Assembly: GCA_021029095.1 (NCBI GenBank)
Contig: JAJOHG010000005.1
Coordinates: forward strand, 868,001-932,000
DNA: 64,000 nucleotides
Direction of reading: 5' to 3'
Source of the DNA: Phellopilus nigrolimitatus
Lineage: Eukaryota > Basidiomycota > Agaricomycetes > Hymenochaetales > Hymenochaetaceae
Part shown: positions 28,239-40,496 of the stretch, piece by piece
Position numbering within the stretch: position 1 is the stretch's first letter
How the letters are laid out: every line of letters begins with the position of its first letter
The notes under the pieces: model-generated
What the model was told of the DNA's origin: nothing
The model's database searches: none
The model's input: only the letters and a program-made list of their open reading frames with translations
Position numbers and translations under genes: made by a program

Positions 28239-30649
28239 ATGGGCAACAGCGCTTCCTCCTCTCGCGCCCACCACGATGATCAGGTTGACTATGGCTTCTT
28301 AATCCCGCAGGGTGTCTACACTGGCCCCCGCGACTGGAACCAGCAGGTCGTTTCCCAGTTCATCATAGACCGCCGTCTTGCGCCCTTCTATCGCCCGCTC
28401 GAGGACTATGAAGAGAACTGGGACGACGAGCAGATTCTCGCAGCCCGCAAGGAGTCCCCCGACCCAGATGTGGCACTATCAGAGTCGAGCTCGCGTGCCG
28501 AGGCTGGCTTCGGCGCAGCTGGCAGCGCTTCTCGCTCTAATTCCGTCCACTCGGCGCACGCCGCACGACGACCAGCGGCATTGAAGGAGCCTTGCAGGAT
28601 ACCGGAAGCCATGGTCTATAGGGGCGCCGTCGAATGTCCTATTTGCTTTCTGGTATGTTTGTCATACGCATTTTAGTTCGCTGACCAACGTTCCCTCACA
28701 CATTTTGTCAGTATTACCCTCCAAACATTAATCATTCGCGATGTTGCGCCCAGGCCATTTGCACAGAATGCTTCGTACAGATCAAGCGAAGCGAGCCTAC
28801 CACAACTCACATCGTGTCAGAGCCCGCTGCTTGCCCGTACTGTGTTCAGGACAATTTTGGTGTTACATATACCCCACCCCCGTGGCGCGCTGGCATCGGT
28901 GCAGAGGGCTCGGTACGTATTTCTCAATCTTATTATTCACAAATGGCTGACATTATTTCCGTCATGTCCTTGTCATTTATTACATCCGTTATCACGCTTG
29001 ACATGTGAATTAGCACTCGCCAATCCACTCGTCATCTTCACGAACATTTCAACAGACTACCGACTCAAACTTAAGCAAGAGTAGCGGGAAGCGCAAGAGC
29101 TACAGTGCGGACAGCGCCGAAGTGGTCACCATCGGTGAGCGCGGCCTTCGCTTCTTACACTGCCTTACTCATCTTTCCATGCCCCATGCCCATGCTTTCC
29201 CCATATGTTTTGGCTTGTCTTGACTACCTCTGGATGTCGACGTAATGACTAAACCGCGAAAGACCAAATACGGCCGGACTGGGAGGCTAAGCTTACTGCC
29301 GTCCGCGCTGCAGTCGCACGGCGCGCGAATAGACGTATCATCATGCGCCAGGTCGGTGATCGCTTGATTCCCGTAGGCGTCACGAGCGGACGCATTCATC
29401 CTCTGTCCGGCGAAGTGCCCATCGGAAGTGGTGAGCAAGGTGGCGAGACGACCAATGAAAACGAGGGAAGGGGAGGTCGACGCTCGAGAAGAAGACAGCA
29501 TCAACAGCAGCCGCAAGATCTCAATCAACTTCTCGGCAACATGGGGCTGGGTGGGCAAGATTTAGAGGAGGTAAGTCGAAATAACTGTTCTATTTTTGTG
29601 CATCACTTAATCATCAATATTGTTCATGGCTTGTACGCGTTCGACTATCACGACTCCGCTAGTTAATGCTGATGGAGGCAATGCGTCTTTCGTTGCTTGA
29701 ACACGAGGAGCAACAGCGGAAAGATGCAGAGAGCAAGAAGAAAGAGGAGGCGGAACAGGCCGCTAAAGGCAACGAGGCGAGTAGAAGAAACGCGAACACG
29801 GGGACCGAGGCTGGTCCGTCGTCGTCTGCATCGCGGATAGAACTCCCGCCCATCCCGACGACATCTCCAATTGATGTCGCCCATAAATCTATGCGAAGTT
29901 TGGTTTCCTCTTTTCGGCCGCCTGCGGAGCGAGGAGCTCTTCCGACCAGCTCTAGATCTTCGCCAGTATCTAGCAGCTTGAACTCGAGTGCATACCAGGC
30001 CGGCTCGGTCAAGCCTTCTTCCCTGGGTACAATGCCGTCTGGAGTAGCGGCTTCTCCGAGTCTAGTGACTGGGCACTTAGGCTCCCGTTCTCCCTCACAC
30101 TCGCGTTCGGGCTCCGCGACCCCAAGTGTCCGCGCCGCGACTCCGAACGCGACTCCATTGAGCACGCTGGATGCTGCTTTGCCTGCACGTGCCGCGGCGT
30201 CTGCTGTAGCGATTCCTAATGACGCGGAAGCGCCGGTATATGGCATTTCCCGAGAGGAAAGTGCTTCATCGAATGCGGATGATGGTATAGGTTCTTCGAC
30301 GTCTTCAACTACGACAAATCCTCCGCTTTCGCAGGAGGTTACCCACATGCCACCTCATGAAGCGCCCTTTCTACAAGTGACGACGCAAACACCCACACCA
30401 ACCTCTGGTAATGCTACCGAGAGCTCTGCCGTAGACGCGGCAGCCAATCACAGCTCGACGTCTGTTCTTTCCACCTCTTTGTCCACAGGGGAGTCACTAT
30501 CGTATGACGAGCTGCCCTCATCGCCCGAATCGACGCTGTCCCAGCGCCCTCTTTTACTGCAAACGCCTGCTGCGGAGCGTCCAGACCCGGTCGGCGGGAG
30601 CGAGTCCGGGCCGGGGGTGGATGAGCGGACGTCGGCGCAATCGGAATGA
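28239..30649 (+). CDS. SIP5: Sip5-like zinc-finger protein
   Basis: Fungal Sip5 family; yeast Sip5 links the Snf1 kinase with the Reg1/Glc7 phosphatase in glucose signalling. Exons: 28239-28652, 28712-28912, 29014-29134, 29263-29570 and 29663-30649, giving 676 residues in one frame. The N-terminus begins MGNSASSSR, compatible with N-myristoylation. The conserved core is a RING-like cysteine cluster split by the first intron (VECPICFL, then [20 protein letters not shown] and [12 protein letters not shown]). It is followed by [23 protein letters not shown] and a helix [21 protein letters not shown]. The C-terminal half is a long Ser/Thr/Pro-rich disordered tail that is poorly conserved in the family. 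Confidence 0.88.
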
Positions 30650-31289
30650 TGGAGCGAGCATGCATTTTTCTCTCCCTTTAAATTTTAGTGAGGAGGATGA
30701 TCAACTATTTTCTTACGACTTACGAAAAGGGTGGGTCGAAAGTTTAGGTGAGGACGATTGCAGTGACGAATCTGGCAATTTGTTTTGAACATATAATACT
30801 TTTTTTTTCTTTCCTCTTTGCTCTTCTCCGACTATTCACCGTCTACGTAGTGTGTACCGTAGCATAGAGCTCGCAGAAAAACCGATTTTGCTCTCCTCGA
30901 ACGTGCTGAGCGCTGCGCGCTGCTGCGCAGTCTGCGCCGCAAACTGGTTCGCTGGCAGCGGAGTGATGACGGCCTAGAACGGCGTCGGGGCTGAGTCCGC
31001 GTGGGTTTGGGAGCGGAATAAGCAAAAATTTACTGCCAAGAAAGGGAAAAGTTACATAATTTGGGGTTCGCTTGCAGGGTGAGCGCCACGCACCGGCGGC
31101 CCAACCCTCTCCCCTCATCCTCGACGTCCACGACCAGTCCGCATTTTTCTCTACCCTTCATTATTTTCCATAACGCGGGTTTAAAACCGCACTGCAAACC
31201 ACGCTCTCTTTCTCCCTACTGTCCCTCCCCCGGCTTTCCAAACTCTCCGTCGAACAATCGCCCGTCCATCACAACATCACTCACTCACA
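30650..31289. other. Intergenic region before DPBB paralogue 2
   Basis: Contains the SIP5 3' end and the promoter of the secreted protein. A TTTAAAA-like site lies near 31180-31188, about 105 bases before the ATG, followed by a CT-rich leader. No coding region is supported. Confidence 0.45.
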
Positions 31290-32483
31290 ATGCGTCTTTC
31301 TTTCATCCTAAGCGCGATTGTCCTCCCCCTCGCCGTCACCGCTGCCTCCCACAAGGCCCGCCATTCCAAGCGTCACCACGACCTCGCCGCTCGCGAGTCC
31401 AAGCCCCTTGAGCCTGTCGAGCCTGTCGAATCCGTCGCGGCGGCCGCAGTCAACGCGACCAACGCGACCGAACACACGCTCTCGAAGCGCTTCAGCAACG
31501 CCCGCTTCACCTTCTATGACGTCGGCTTGTGAGTGTCCTCGGATATTCTTCTGTGCTAGTGTGAAGGTGGCTGATCGTCTGGATTTGCACTTAACAGGGG
31601 CGCGTGCGGCAAGACTAACTCGCCTAGTGACTTCGTAAGCATCTAGCTTTCCTTTCCTTAGGATCACCCATTGATTTGCAAATTCATCTTTCTTTTCGCG
31701 CTCTTCGCTAGATCGTCGCTCTGAACACGCCTGTGAGTCGTCCTGTAGGAACGCGAATCTGAATTCGTATTGAAGAACGCTACTAGCAATATGGAAGCGG
31801 CTCTCCTGGCCCTCAATGTTTTAAGATGATCTCCATCACGTACAACGGCAAGACGACCCAGGCGCAGATTATGGACGAGGTATGCCTAAATATATCTTGT
31901 ACTGGACAAGACAGCTGACTCTATTGCTCGTCAGTGCCCTGGTTGTCCATACGGCGGCCTCGACATGTCGGACGGTCTCTTCGACTTCTTCGCGGACGCG
32001 TCTGAGGGTGTAATCTACGGTACATGGGAATTCACGGACGGTTCAGGTGGAGGTGGCGGCAGCTCCTCCTCCTCCTCGTCCAGCTGGTCCTCGTCGTCAC
32101 CGGCCTGGAAACCGCCAACATCGACCTGGACGCCGCCATCGACGACCTGGAAACCTTCGTCGACTTGGACTCCGCCGTCCTCCACGTGGTCGTCCTCTTC
32201 TTCAAAGTGGTCGTCCTCTTCGACGTGGTCGAGCTCATCCAGCTCGTGGTCCCCAACGTCGACTTGGTCGAGCTCCTCCTCAACCCCGTCAACGACCTCA
32301 ACGAGCACTGCGACGTCGACCGCGTCATATGACCTTTCGTCGGGTCCCGCGTCTGGCCTTGCTGAAGCCACCGGCTCCCAGGCGCTTACGCCTTCGCAAG
32401 CTGCGAGTGAAAACATCTACGCGATGAACCTGGGCGTCATCGGCCTCGGCGGGCTCGTGGCCGCCGGTGCGAACGCCAATTAA
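31290..32483 (+). CDS. Secreted double-psi beta-barrel protein, paralogue 2, with Trp-spaced Ser/Thr linker
   Basis: Intact paralogue of the gene at 22795, in the same orientation. Exons: 31290-31528, 31598-31634, 31712-31732 (21 nt), 31787-31879 and 31935-32483; 312 residues. A signal peptide (LSFILSAIVLPLAVTAA) and a propeptide ending SKR precede the barrel: ARFTFYDVGLGACGK, IVALNTP, MISITYNGKTTQAQIMDECP, CPYGGLDMSDGLFDFF, GVIYGTWEF. Next comes a Ser/Thr/Pro linker of about 80 residues in which ten tryptophans recur every 5-7 residues (WKPPTST, WTPPSTT, WKPSST and similar). The C-terminus, NIYAMNLGVIGLGGLVAAGANAN, is hydrophobic. This looks like an extracellular or cell-wall protein. The linker should be heavily O-mannosylated, but that is inference. 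Confidence 0.9.
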
Positions 32484-35479
32484 GCGCAGTCTTGGTAACG
32501 GCACACGCCCTTGACGGGCTGAAGGATCGCTGTACCTCTCGTCTCGTCTCTTTGCTTGCTATTTGATTGCTATTGGGCTGGTGCCCTATGAAAAATGGGA
32601 CACGTTATGGTATTATTATGCTACTACTCCTCGGATTTGTTTGGTTGAAAACTTCATGTGGATTGGCTTCCTTTTTATCTCCCCTTCGTCACTTCCTGTT
32701 CACCATCTCTTCGTCGCCGCCTCCCGAGCTGTGCTGGGGATGCCCGCGACCGTTCGTCCCCACACGTGTTTGATGCCGCACGATTTTGTTCGATTTCGCG
32801 CAGCTGATGACACGCGGCGACGGATGACCATAGAGTAGATACACATAACTACGCTGCCGTCGTCCCCGGACAAAGCCAACTGTGTTGTTTTTTTTCTCCA
32901 TCCAGTCAGCTCCGCTAGATATACCCGACATACGCATCGAAAGAGTCGATAACTCAAGCCTGTTATAATTCTTCTTCCCCATTCATCTATTTTCTCGCTT
33001 ATTTCCCGGTTTTCTCCCCATCTCCTGTTTCCGGTTTTCCCCTCTGCGTTATTTATCCTTACACTGTTATATGATGTCGAGCGTTGTTTGTCTGCCATTC
33101 TGAATCCAACAATTTTATAGATCTGTGGTTGTGTCACTGGCAAACGCTTAGTTGTTTTCGAAGATGCCGGGCTGGATTTCCGGAGATGACTTTAATATCG
33201 CTGAACATTGCGCAAGATAAACTCGAATACCCCATGCATATTCGAACAGCAGCAAATGAATTGCGAAAATCCGGGGGAATGAAATGGTACTAATACTGCC
33301 CGTGCACGCGCATTATCCTCGAGGTAGGCATCACGTCGAGTCAGAGCAGGGGTTATTGAGCGGAAATGACAATAAAATTATGGGGTGAGCTTGGGCAGCG
33401 TGGGTAACGCGTGAAAATTCCCAGTGATGATTTACACGATAAAACTGCTTCCCTAGGCCTTACCGAGACGTAGTCAGCTCATCAAACACGCGTCCGGCGC
33501 GGTCGTCATCAATTATTGGATCGGAAGCCTAAAGGCAAAGGGCAAAGGTTCAAAGGTAATCGCCGCCAAGGTTGGACGCCTGCAGGAGTGCACGTTGCTG
33601 CTGCTTGCTTTTTCTTACTGCAAGTAGTTGCGCGTTCGGGCTCGTGAATCGCGTCCTTGAAGAAGTGGCCGCCACTAGGCTCGAAGGTGATTAGATTTTT
33701 TTCGCGGTCGAGATGCGACTGCGAGGGAAAAGATAGGCTTTATGACGGAGTCTGGGTGCGAGGCGGAGGATTACGGCCGAACTCGACAGAAGATGGATCG
33801 CAGACTGAAGAACGCCCGTTCTCAGCGCATGATTAGCGGGCAATTCAATGAAGGTTGCTGATAACCTTCAAACAGGAAAAGAGCCCGATCCAGCGACATC
33901 GACGAAAACAAAGTACTTGATGACCATTTCGAGTCGACTTTCCCCTCGTCGAGAAGCCGATCAAATGGCATTCGGAATGGCGCGGATGGGAGACGGGGGA
34001 GACGCTCCTCCACCACCAGCTTCCTGAACGTTCGTCGGAAAGCTCTGAGATCGCATTAAAGCCGCGAGCCCGCAGGCTATGCACTCGAGCGCCATAACGG
34101 AGTGATTTTGCAGCTTTAGAGTTCGCAGGGATGGTGGGAAATGTTGGACATCAGCGCAGGCGCAGTCCCATGAATCATTGGAAGCGGGGAGAGAAGCCCG
34201 AGCGCGGTTTTGAGTACAAGACTTAGAGTGCAGCAAAGTAGACTGCAGGTTTGTACATGTGCGAGAACGCCAAGAACCAGAGTCTATAGCTCACAGACAT
34301 CCGACTGTCAATTTGATCGTGAGCGATTGCGGGACTACCGCAAGGCTCTACTTCCTGCTCCAGCGCGTCTTCTGCTATTGTCTGAAGAAAGAAGACGCAA
34401 GTCGGAGGGTTTGGGGGCAGCAATGCGAGGAACTTTGCGAACAGACAAACATTCCACTTGCAGCATGAACGATGTGATTCTAGCTCCGCTAAGCCCGTAT
34501 GGAACATTATTTGACGTCGATGACTCACTGAGACTCGATAATTTCTTGGGCTGAATACAGCTCCAGCCGATCAACGGCGAACGGCTGGAGGTGAGTCCTG
34601 CTTTTAATTAGAAACGCTTGTTAAGACGAAAGAGGAAAAGAGGATTCTCAGCCTCCGCAATGTCCTCCACCAATTACACCGATGCGCAGACAGCGCCATC
34701 GATGAGCTTGGAGACGAGAACTCCTCTAATATGCTTTAGACGTAGAAGGTACAAGAGCAAAAAAAGACAGGCAGCTGATGGCACTTGATTCCTGCTGCGC
34801 ACCTCCAAAAGCCGAGGTGCCCGTGTATAAAAAACCTAGTCCAGAGTTCGTGGCTGCGTCGCGAAAACGGCGTCGAACGGAGCGCAGTGCAAGTAACGAG
34901 CTTCTGGAAGAGAATGCCATGCAGTTAGACGAGTCATGGGAGGTGTTTTAAGGTATTTCGACCGGGAGAGTGTGCTGATTGAAGCGCAGGCGCCTTCTCT
35001 TCGCGATCGTGATGCACTGAGTCCTCTGCGCAGCGGGAAAGCTGCATCGCCGCAGCTCTGACTAGCCAGTACATACAGTGTATTACGTGCCTTACTGATA
35101 GGAGCGCGGGTTCGAAAGAGTTCGTCTTGCCGTCAAGAATTCCATGCTCTGCATCCAACTGGGGGGAGGGTTTGTTCTGAGCACTGCGAGTTGGTTGACT
35201 CAGAGCCTCGGAGGTGTCTCCAGTTCGTCGAAAAGCGGACATTCCGGAAGTGCTTTTCTCCAAGCGCCTGGTGAAAATTTTGATTATAACGATGGCGTTC
35301 GAATCTATATGTATCGATGACATGAAACACTGATTCCACGATGTCGGATGTTGGAGGAGACAAGTGAGTGACGGAACTAAAGGATCGACAAATTGTTGGA
35401 CTAAATTGGAAAATGATCGACGTGTGTAAAATTCCCATTTCCATCACACGCAGCTTCGTTCAGGCCAACACCAACCCTG
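32484..35479. other. Gene-poor interval, 3.0 kb
   Basis: No gene is supported. Short overlapping frames around 33822-34574 on both strands lack family resemblance and are of similar length in all frames, as expected by chance in this base composition. Confidence 0.5.
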
Positions 35480-36642
35480 ATGTCAGGCGAGGACCCAACC
35501 AGCGAGCATATTGCTCCAGTCGCCGCTGAAACAGCGCCGACACCATCCGCGTCGCCCACTGCTCCCGCCAGCGCGTCCAGTGCATCAACTCAGAATGCTG
35601 AAGACGCGTTGCCAGACGCGACCGACGCCGGTGGTTCTCCCAAGGCGACTGACGACGCAAGGGACGCGAAGGACGAAGAAAAGAATGCGAAGGACGCCGA
35701 GGTCACCCCTGACGCGAAGGGTGACGCGAAGCAACCGAAGCGAACAACACCGTATCTGAACCCCGACCGCTTCAAGACCGGCGGCACCCAGCGAGTGCGT
35801 ATGCATGCATATTCATTCGCGCCGCTTTAATATGTTATGCGCGGCCTTTCTGAATTCGTTATGTGCCATTTTACAGGATAAGCTGTCGCCGGAGGAGCTC
35901 ACGGAGCGGATGGATAAGATACGCCTGAACAACGAAAGGATAAAGGAGCGCAGAGCGGTACGCGTCTTTACCAATGTACAATTTCAAAAAGACCGAGATT
36001 TTATTATTATTTTACTACGCTTAGACTGTGCAAGCCGACGAACAGGCCTTCAAGGCGTCGCAAGCGGTGCAGCGTGCGAAGGATGCCGCGACGCGTAAAG
36101 TACAAGCTGGGATTGACGCGAACCGCGCAGCGAACGCGAAGCGCAAGCTGGAGAAGGTCGGCGTCCGCGAGTGGGATAGCAATAAGAAAGGTGTCAGCAA
36201 TGCGAGCTCGGCTCCTGATACCAATGCGAGCGCCGGTGACAACGGTGGTGCGCCCGGCGAGGCGAAAGACGACTCGAAGGAGGGCACGTCGGCGCCAGCG
36301 CCGAGCGCGGGCGACGAAGCAGTACGTGGTAATGGGCGAGGTCGCGGGGCGGGCAGAGGGCGAGGGTCGGAGAGAGGACGCGGTCGCGGACGCGGCGCGC
36401 GAGGTGGGGCCAGAGGCGGCGGCGAATTCGGGCGAGAAAAGGCGCCGCATGAGAAGGCGCAACCGCAGGACAAATCAACGGAAAAGAACAGCGACTGGGG
36501 CACAGGCGCAGATGAGTGGGGCACCACTAGCGTCCTTACCCCCGCTGCCACCTCCAACGATGACTGGGGCATTACCGCCGCGGACGACCCATGGGGCGTT
36601 GCGCCCGTGCTGCCTGCGGTGGACTCCGTTCAAAAGAGCTAG
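35480..36642 (+). CDS. RGG-rich protein with conserved fungal coiled-coil core
   Basis: Function not established; the features point to RNA binding. Exons 35480-35794, 35877-35957 and 36025-36642 give 337 residues. The N-terminal 90 residues are acidic and Ala/Asp/Lys-rich. The core runs from YLNPDRFKTGG through DKLSPEELTERMDKIRLNN and ERIKERRATVQADEQAF into a helical, charged stretch ending VREWDS. A dense Arg/Gly block (about residues 215-245: repeats of GRG, RGRGRG, GARGG) follows, then a C-terminus with three DWG/DEWG/DDW repeats. The short helix followed by RGG repeats recalls animal CCDC9, an exon-junction-complex-associated protein, but this is only a resemblance in layout. It could equally be a general RNA chaperone-like protein. 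Confidence 0.75.
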
Positions 36643-37925
36643 TCGCTGATTTTCAGAGCTAAGACAGATACGCGCAGAGAAGCACGTTATGTCAGCGGTA
36701 TCAATGGTGAGCGCGCCTTTCCTAACTTTATTCGAAAATACAGCTGATAGTCTGAATTGTTCCCGCGCAGGGTGTACGGTGTACAACACGCTTGTATATA
36801 AAAACTGGATCTAACACAAGCACATCATGTGCGGGCCGTGCTGGCAGATGAATATGTATACGAATGTCGGACGTTGTGCTGCTCCGTTGCACATCAGCGT
36901 CGATTAGGCGCTATGACCTCTCAAGCTACCGATCAACCTTCCTGTTATCCCTTGAGTGCTTAGCGGCTACGTGCTTCTGCTGATCTATCACTCGCTAGCT
37001 GTTAACGACGTCAGACCTATGTGTTCAATTAAAGATCGAGCGCGGGAACGGCGCAGCGCTCAACAAAACGTTTCGATGCAAACATACTGTACGTCGAAGA
37101 TGCGAAGCAAATCAATGCTCGAAATCTTCCCGTTGCCAGCGACTCACAGAAACATACGGCAAGCCGAACGAGAGAATAGAAGTCAGCAAATAGCATCGGT
37201 CGGTTTATCCTTTCTCGTCTTGTTTCAGCTAAAGTAGACAAATAGACAAACAGGTGCAACTATACTATGCTTGTCGAGTTTAGAGTAAGTGCGAATATGG
37301 TTTTCTGCGGTGGGGGTATGCTAATATTACAGTTGTGATGATGGGAAGATGGGGAGTCCAGAAAGACGTCGCCGGGGCTAATTATGGGTGATCTTGGCGT
37401 CCGAATGCAAGCGAAACGTGAGTATCGAGAATCCATCGGTTTTGAATCCGCGTTGTCGATGCCTCGACCCGAAGGAGGCGTCCAGCTGAAGTTGCGCATC
37501 GGCCGGGTCCAGTCGGTACAAGCGAAGCATGATGGGACCGAGATGGGGGTGAAGATGAAGACGGAGATGCGTGCGGTTATGTTATGAATGCGTATATGGA
37601 TACAAAAGTAGCATTGCGGTGTCTTCCGCAGATGCAGCAGGGCAAGAAGCGGGCGAATATGCGGCGTGCGTTGCCACGCACGAGGGAGATTCGGTGAAGA
37701 AGGACGACCGGTCCCAGCCTCGGGCTAAACGCCACAAAAACAGCATCGATCCTCGCGAAGTCGAAGGTCATACAGTAAGATAGTAAAAACGAAGGGAAGA
37801 GCGAGATAGAAATAGAAACGGAACACAGGGAACAGGGGGGAAACATGCATACCGAATACAACAGACAAAGGATAGACCGTTTCCGACAAAGGAAAGGGGG
37901 TCAAAAAAAAAGAGTAAGTCAAATG
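36643..37925. other. Convergent gap between RGG and arrestin genes
   Basis: 1.3 kb between two 3' ends. No coding region is supported; short frames here have no recognisable domains. Confidence 0.5.
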
Positions 37926-40128
37926 CTAGGGCGACCCGCTTGTCATCGAGCTAGAAGCGGTCTTTGGGCGTGCCGAGCGCGTCCACGGGCGCTTCAGGCT
38001 AAAGCCGAGCATGCCCGAGCCGATGCGGCGCGACGTCAGCTCAATGCGCGAGAGCTCCTCCTCCCAAGCGTGCACCGTTCCCGGGTCGCTCACGAATCCG
38101 CCCCCCGCGCCAGCGCTGGACGCGGCGATCGCCTCGCGCGAGCTGCGGCGTGCATGCGTCGGCGGGTACGGATACGCGGATGACGACGCGGACAGCACTT
38201 CTTTTGAGGAAACGGGCAGCGGCTTCGCAGCCGCGGGGTGCGCGGTCTCTGGGCGGCACGACGTACGGAAGACCGATGAAAGCTTGTTCGGGTTCTCATC
38301 TTCCTTGTCTCTCGTTCGTTCGCGGTCGCGATGGTGTTCGTGATGACGATGGCTATGATGCGCGCGGCTGTTCGCTTTGTCGCGAGGGCCGGCGGATGTA
38401 TGCGGACGCCGCAGCGAGAGAGTCGAAGCAGACGATGTGGGAGAAGTGCGGGACAAATGGTGCGAATTGTAATTATTTCGGTTGTCTAGGAGATGTGCGG
38501 TTTGGGGGACCGGAGGAATAGGAATCGGGGCAGGCAGCTGGTTTTCTGGGCTCTCGGAGAAGGGCGAGCGTGGTGGTTTACTGCGCCGCGGCGATTTGGA
38601 TTTGGAGCGCGCGTCTGAGTATTTAGTAGCTGCGAGCTTTCTCTCGGATTCATTCGTTGCAATAAGAAACAATTCACGCTCTTCCAGTTCAATCGTTTCG
38701 GTTCCCGTGGAGGGAGAAGAAACAATGATCTGTATAGCAAGATTTTAGTTAGCCGTCAGAACTTTTCCATTGCCAAACAGATAAGAATACCTTAACGTGA
38801 ATGAAAAACCGAATTCTGATCATTTCAGTCTGCATGGTTTCGCCCATCGCCCAATGACTATTAGATTTGGAGGCCGGCCATTGGAGTGTCAACGATTTTG
38901 AATACATCCCAGACGAGTCTTTCGTGAAAGCACCCGTGCTGTCAACATGAGCGACGGTAAGCGAGACGGTTTTAGCCGGAAGGTCTGTCATGACCGGTGT
39001 GATAAGCGGCCGTTGCTCAGCTACTGAGGAGAACGACTGTGTCGAATGTGCATTCGGTAGAGAGGAGAACGACGCAAACGATTCTGTTGGGGGCGGACTA
39101 AGCGACTGCAATGTATTCGTTGATGATTCGCCTAACCGACCCCGGTCCCCGGTTCGGTCGTAGCTGAAACCGTGCAGAGTAGACCCAGAGCTACTATTGC
39201 CCTCGCTCGGAGACGTTAGATGCGGGCTCGGATTGGGGCTTGCAGAGCCACGCCGTTCGGGTGGGTACGGCGAGGGCATCTGGGCGGTCTCTGACAGCTC
39301 AATACGGCGCTCGACTATTAGAGAAGCACTGCGGACAATGACAGCAGAGTCGGCGGGGTGTAGCATGAGCGGGATGGTGACGATATCAAGCGGAGCGACA
39401 GGCGCGGTGGGCGTGAGCAGCTGGTAGCGAATCATGGGCGCACGGTACTTTTGGGTGGTGAGGAAGCGCGTAGACGGGGGCAGCGGATCGCGACGCTGGA
39501 CGTGGGTGTCATAGCGCACGAGGGGGATTTCGTACGACTTTAGCTTACGCGAGCCGACACCGAAGACGGGCGCGTGGTTGATGACTGAGAGAGAGGATCC
39601 CATCGGCGTTGAAAGTGAGCAAAGGCAGAATGAGCACGCACCTGCTTCAATGCGCCAGAAAACTCGGTAGTCCTGGAAGTTGGCACAGCTGAACCCGGGG
39701 GATTTGGAGGGGATGACGATCTTGAAAGGATGCTCTGCGTCGCCCAACTCAGCCCAGTCTACCCCGTGGGGCTTCGTCCAGAGCGTCTGGGTGTATTCGA
39801 CGAGCACATTGGAGTGTACAATTCCGACGCGACCAAGACGGGCCTCGATGCAGCGCACGGAGGCATGAACGCTGCTTGCGTGGAGGGGCTTCCTGTCCTC
39901 GTCGAGAGTAGTGCGAATGACTGTGATGGAAGGGATGAATGATGATCAGCGCTCGAGCATTGTAGTGATGGCGAGTGACGCAGCCAGCACAGAGGAAACC
40001 GAGTTGAGCAAAGGGGGGTAGAACTGACCGCCTTCGACCTTGACTGGGGTGAGGCCAAGGTAGCCCGAGTGGGGGAAGTAACGGGAGTTGGCGTTGCCGC
40101 GGTAGGAGAGGATGGAGAGCTTGACCAT
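37926..40128 (-). CDS. Arrestin-like protein (alpha-arrestin/ART group)
   Basis: Fungal arrestin-related proteins recruit Rsp5-type ubiquitin ligases to membrane transporters and so control their endocytosis. Exons on the minus strand: 40128-40029, 39920-39642, 39584-38791 and 38729-37926; 658 residues with matching phases. The arrestin N-type fold is seen from YFPHSGYLGLTPVKVEG through LHASSVHASVRCIEARLG, VEYTQTLW, HPFKIVIPSKSPG and YRVFWRIEAVINH. A second beta-rich half follows (APLDIVTIPLMLHPADSAV to MIRIRFFIHVKIIVSS), interrupted by a Ser/Pro-rich loop. The C-terminal 230 residues are basic, His/Ser/Arg-rich and probably disordered. No PPxY ubiquitin-ligase motif was noticed in the parts I read, so the ligase link is not shown. 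Confidence 0.8.
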
Positions 40129-40496
40129 GCTTCGGGCCACCAGGTGGCTTGGAGACGCGGGGGCGGGGACGGCGGGAACGGGGAGGGGCGGGGGTCGGTG
40201 CGGGGACGGGGGAAGTGAAGTTGAGGGGAGGATGAGAAGGGAGGAAGGAAGAGGAAGAGATGGATATGTAGCATTTGAGGCAAAAAAGAAAGAATAAAAA
40301 TACTGGAAGCATAAAGAACGGATTTGTAGTAGGCGCATATGGCTTCATATGCTTCCCATCGCTTCCTCTTCCATTTCCATATTCGGCTCATCCACGTGGC
40401 GCAATACCCGCTCCCGCTACCGACGCGAGTGCGACGCGTCCTCTGCTCTCCCTCCTTCCCCACGTCGTCGACCAGACGACGTCCTCATCCTCAATC
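40129..40496. promoter_or_regulatory. Divergent promoter, arrestin-like / SLC35F6-like
   Basis: 368 bases separate two outward-facing start codons. The left part is a G/A-rich strand (GGGGACGGGGG-type tracts, i.e. CT-rich on the minus strand) acting as the arrestin leader; the right part is CT-rich leader for the carrier. No coding region. Confidence 0.45.

Noticed and set aside
32015..32427. Open frames antisense and out of frame to the DPBB paralogue 2 linker
   Set aside because: They arise from the TCC/TCG triplet linker and give repetitive Val/Asp or Arg/Pro strings.
33822..34574. Several 60-114 codon frames on both strands
   Set aside because: Lengths are alike in all frames and no domain or splice-compatible neighbour is seen.
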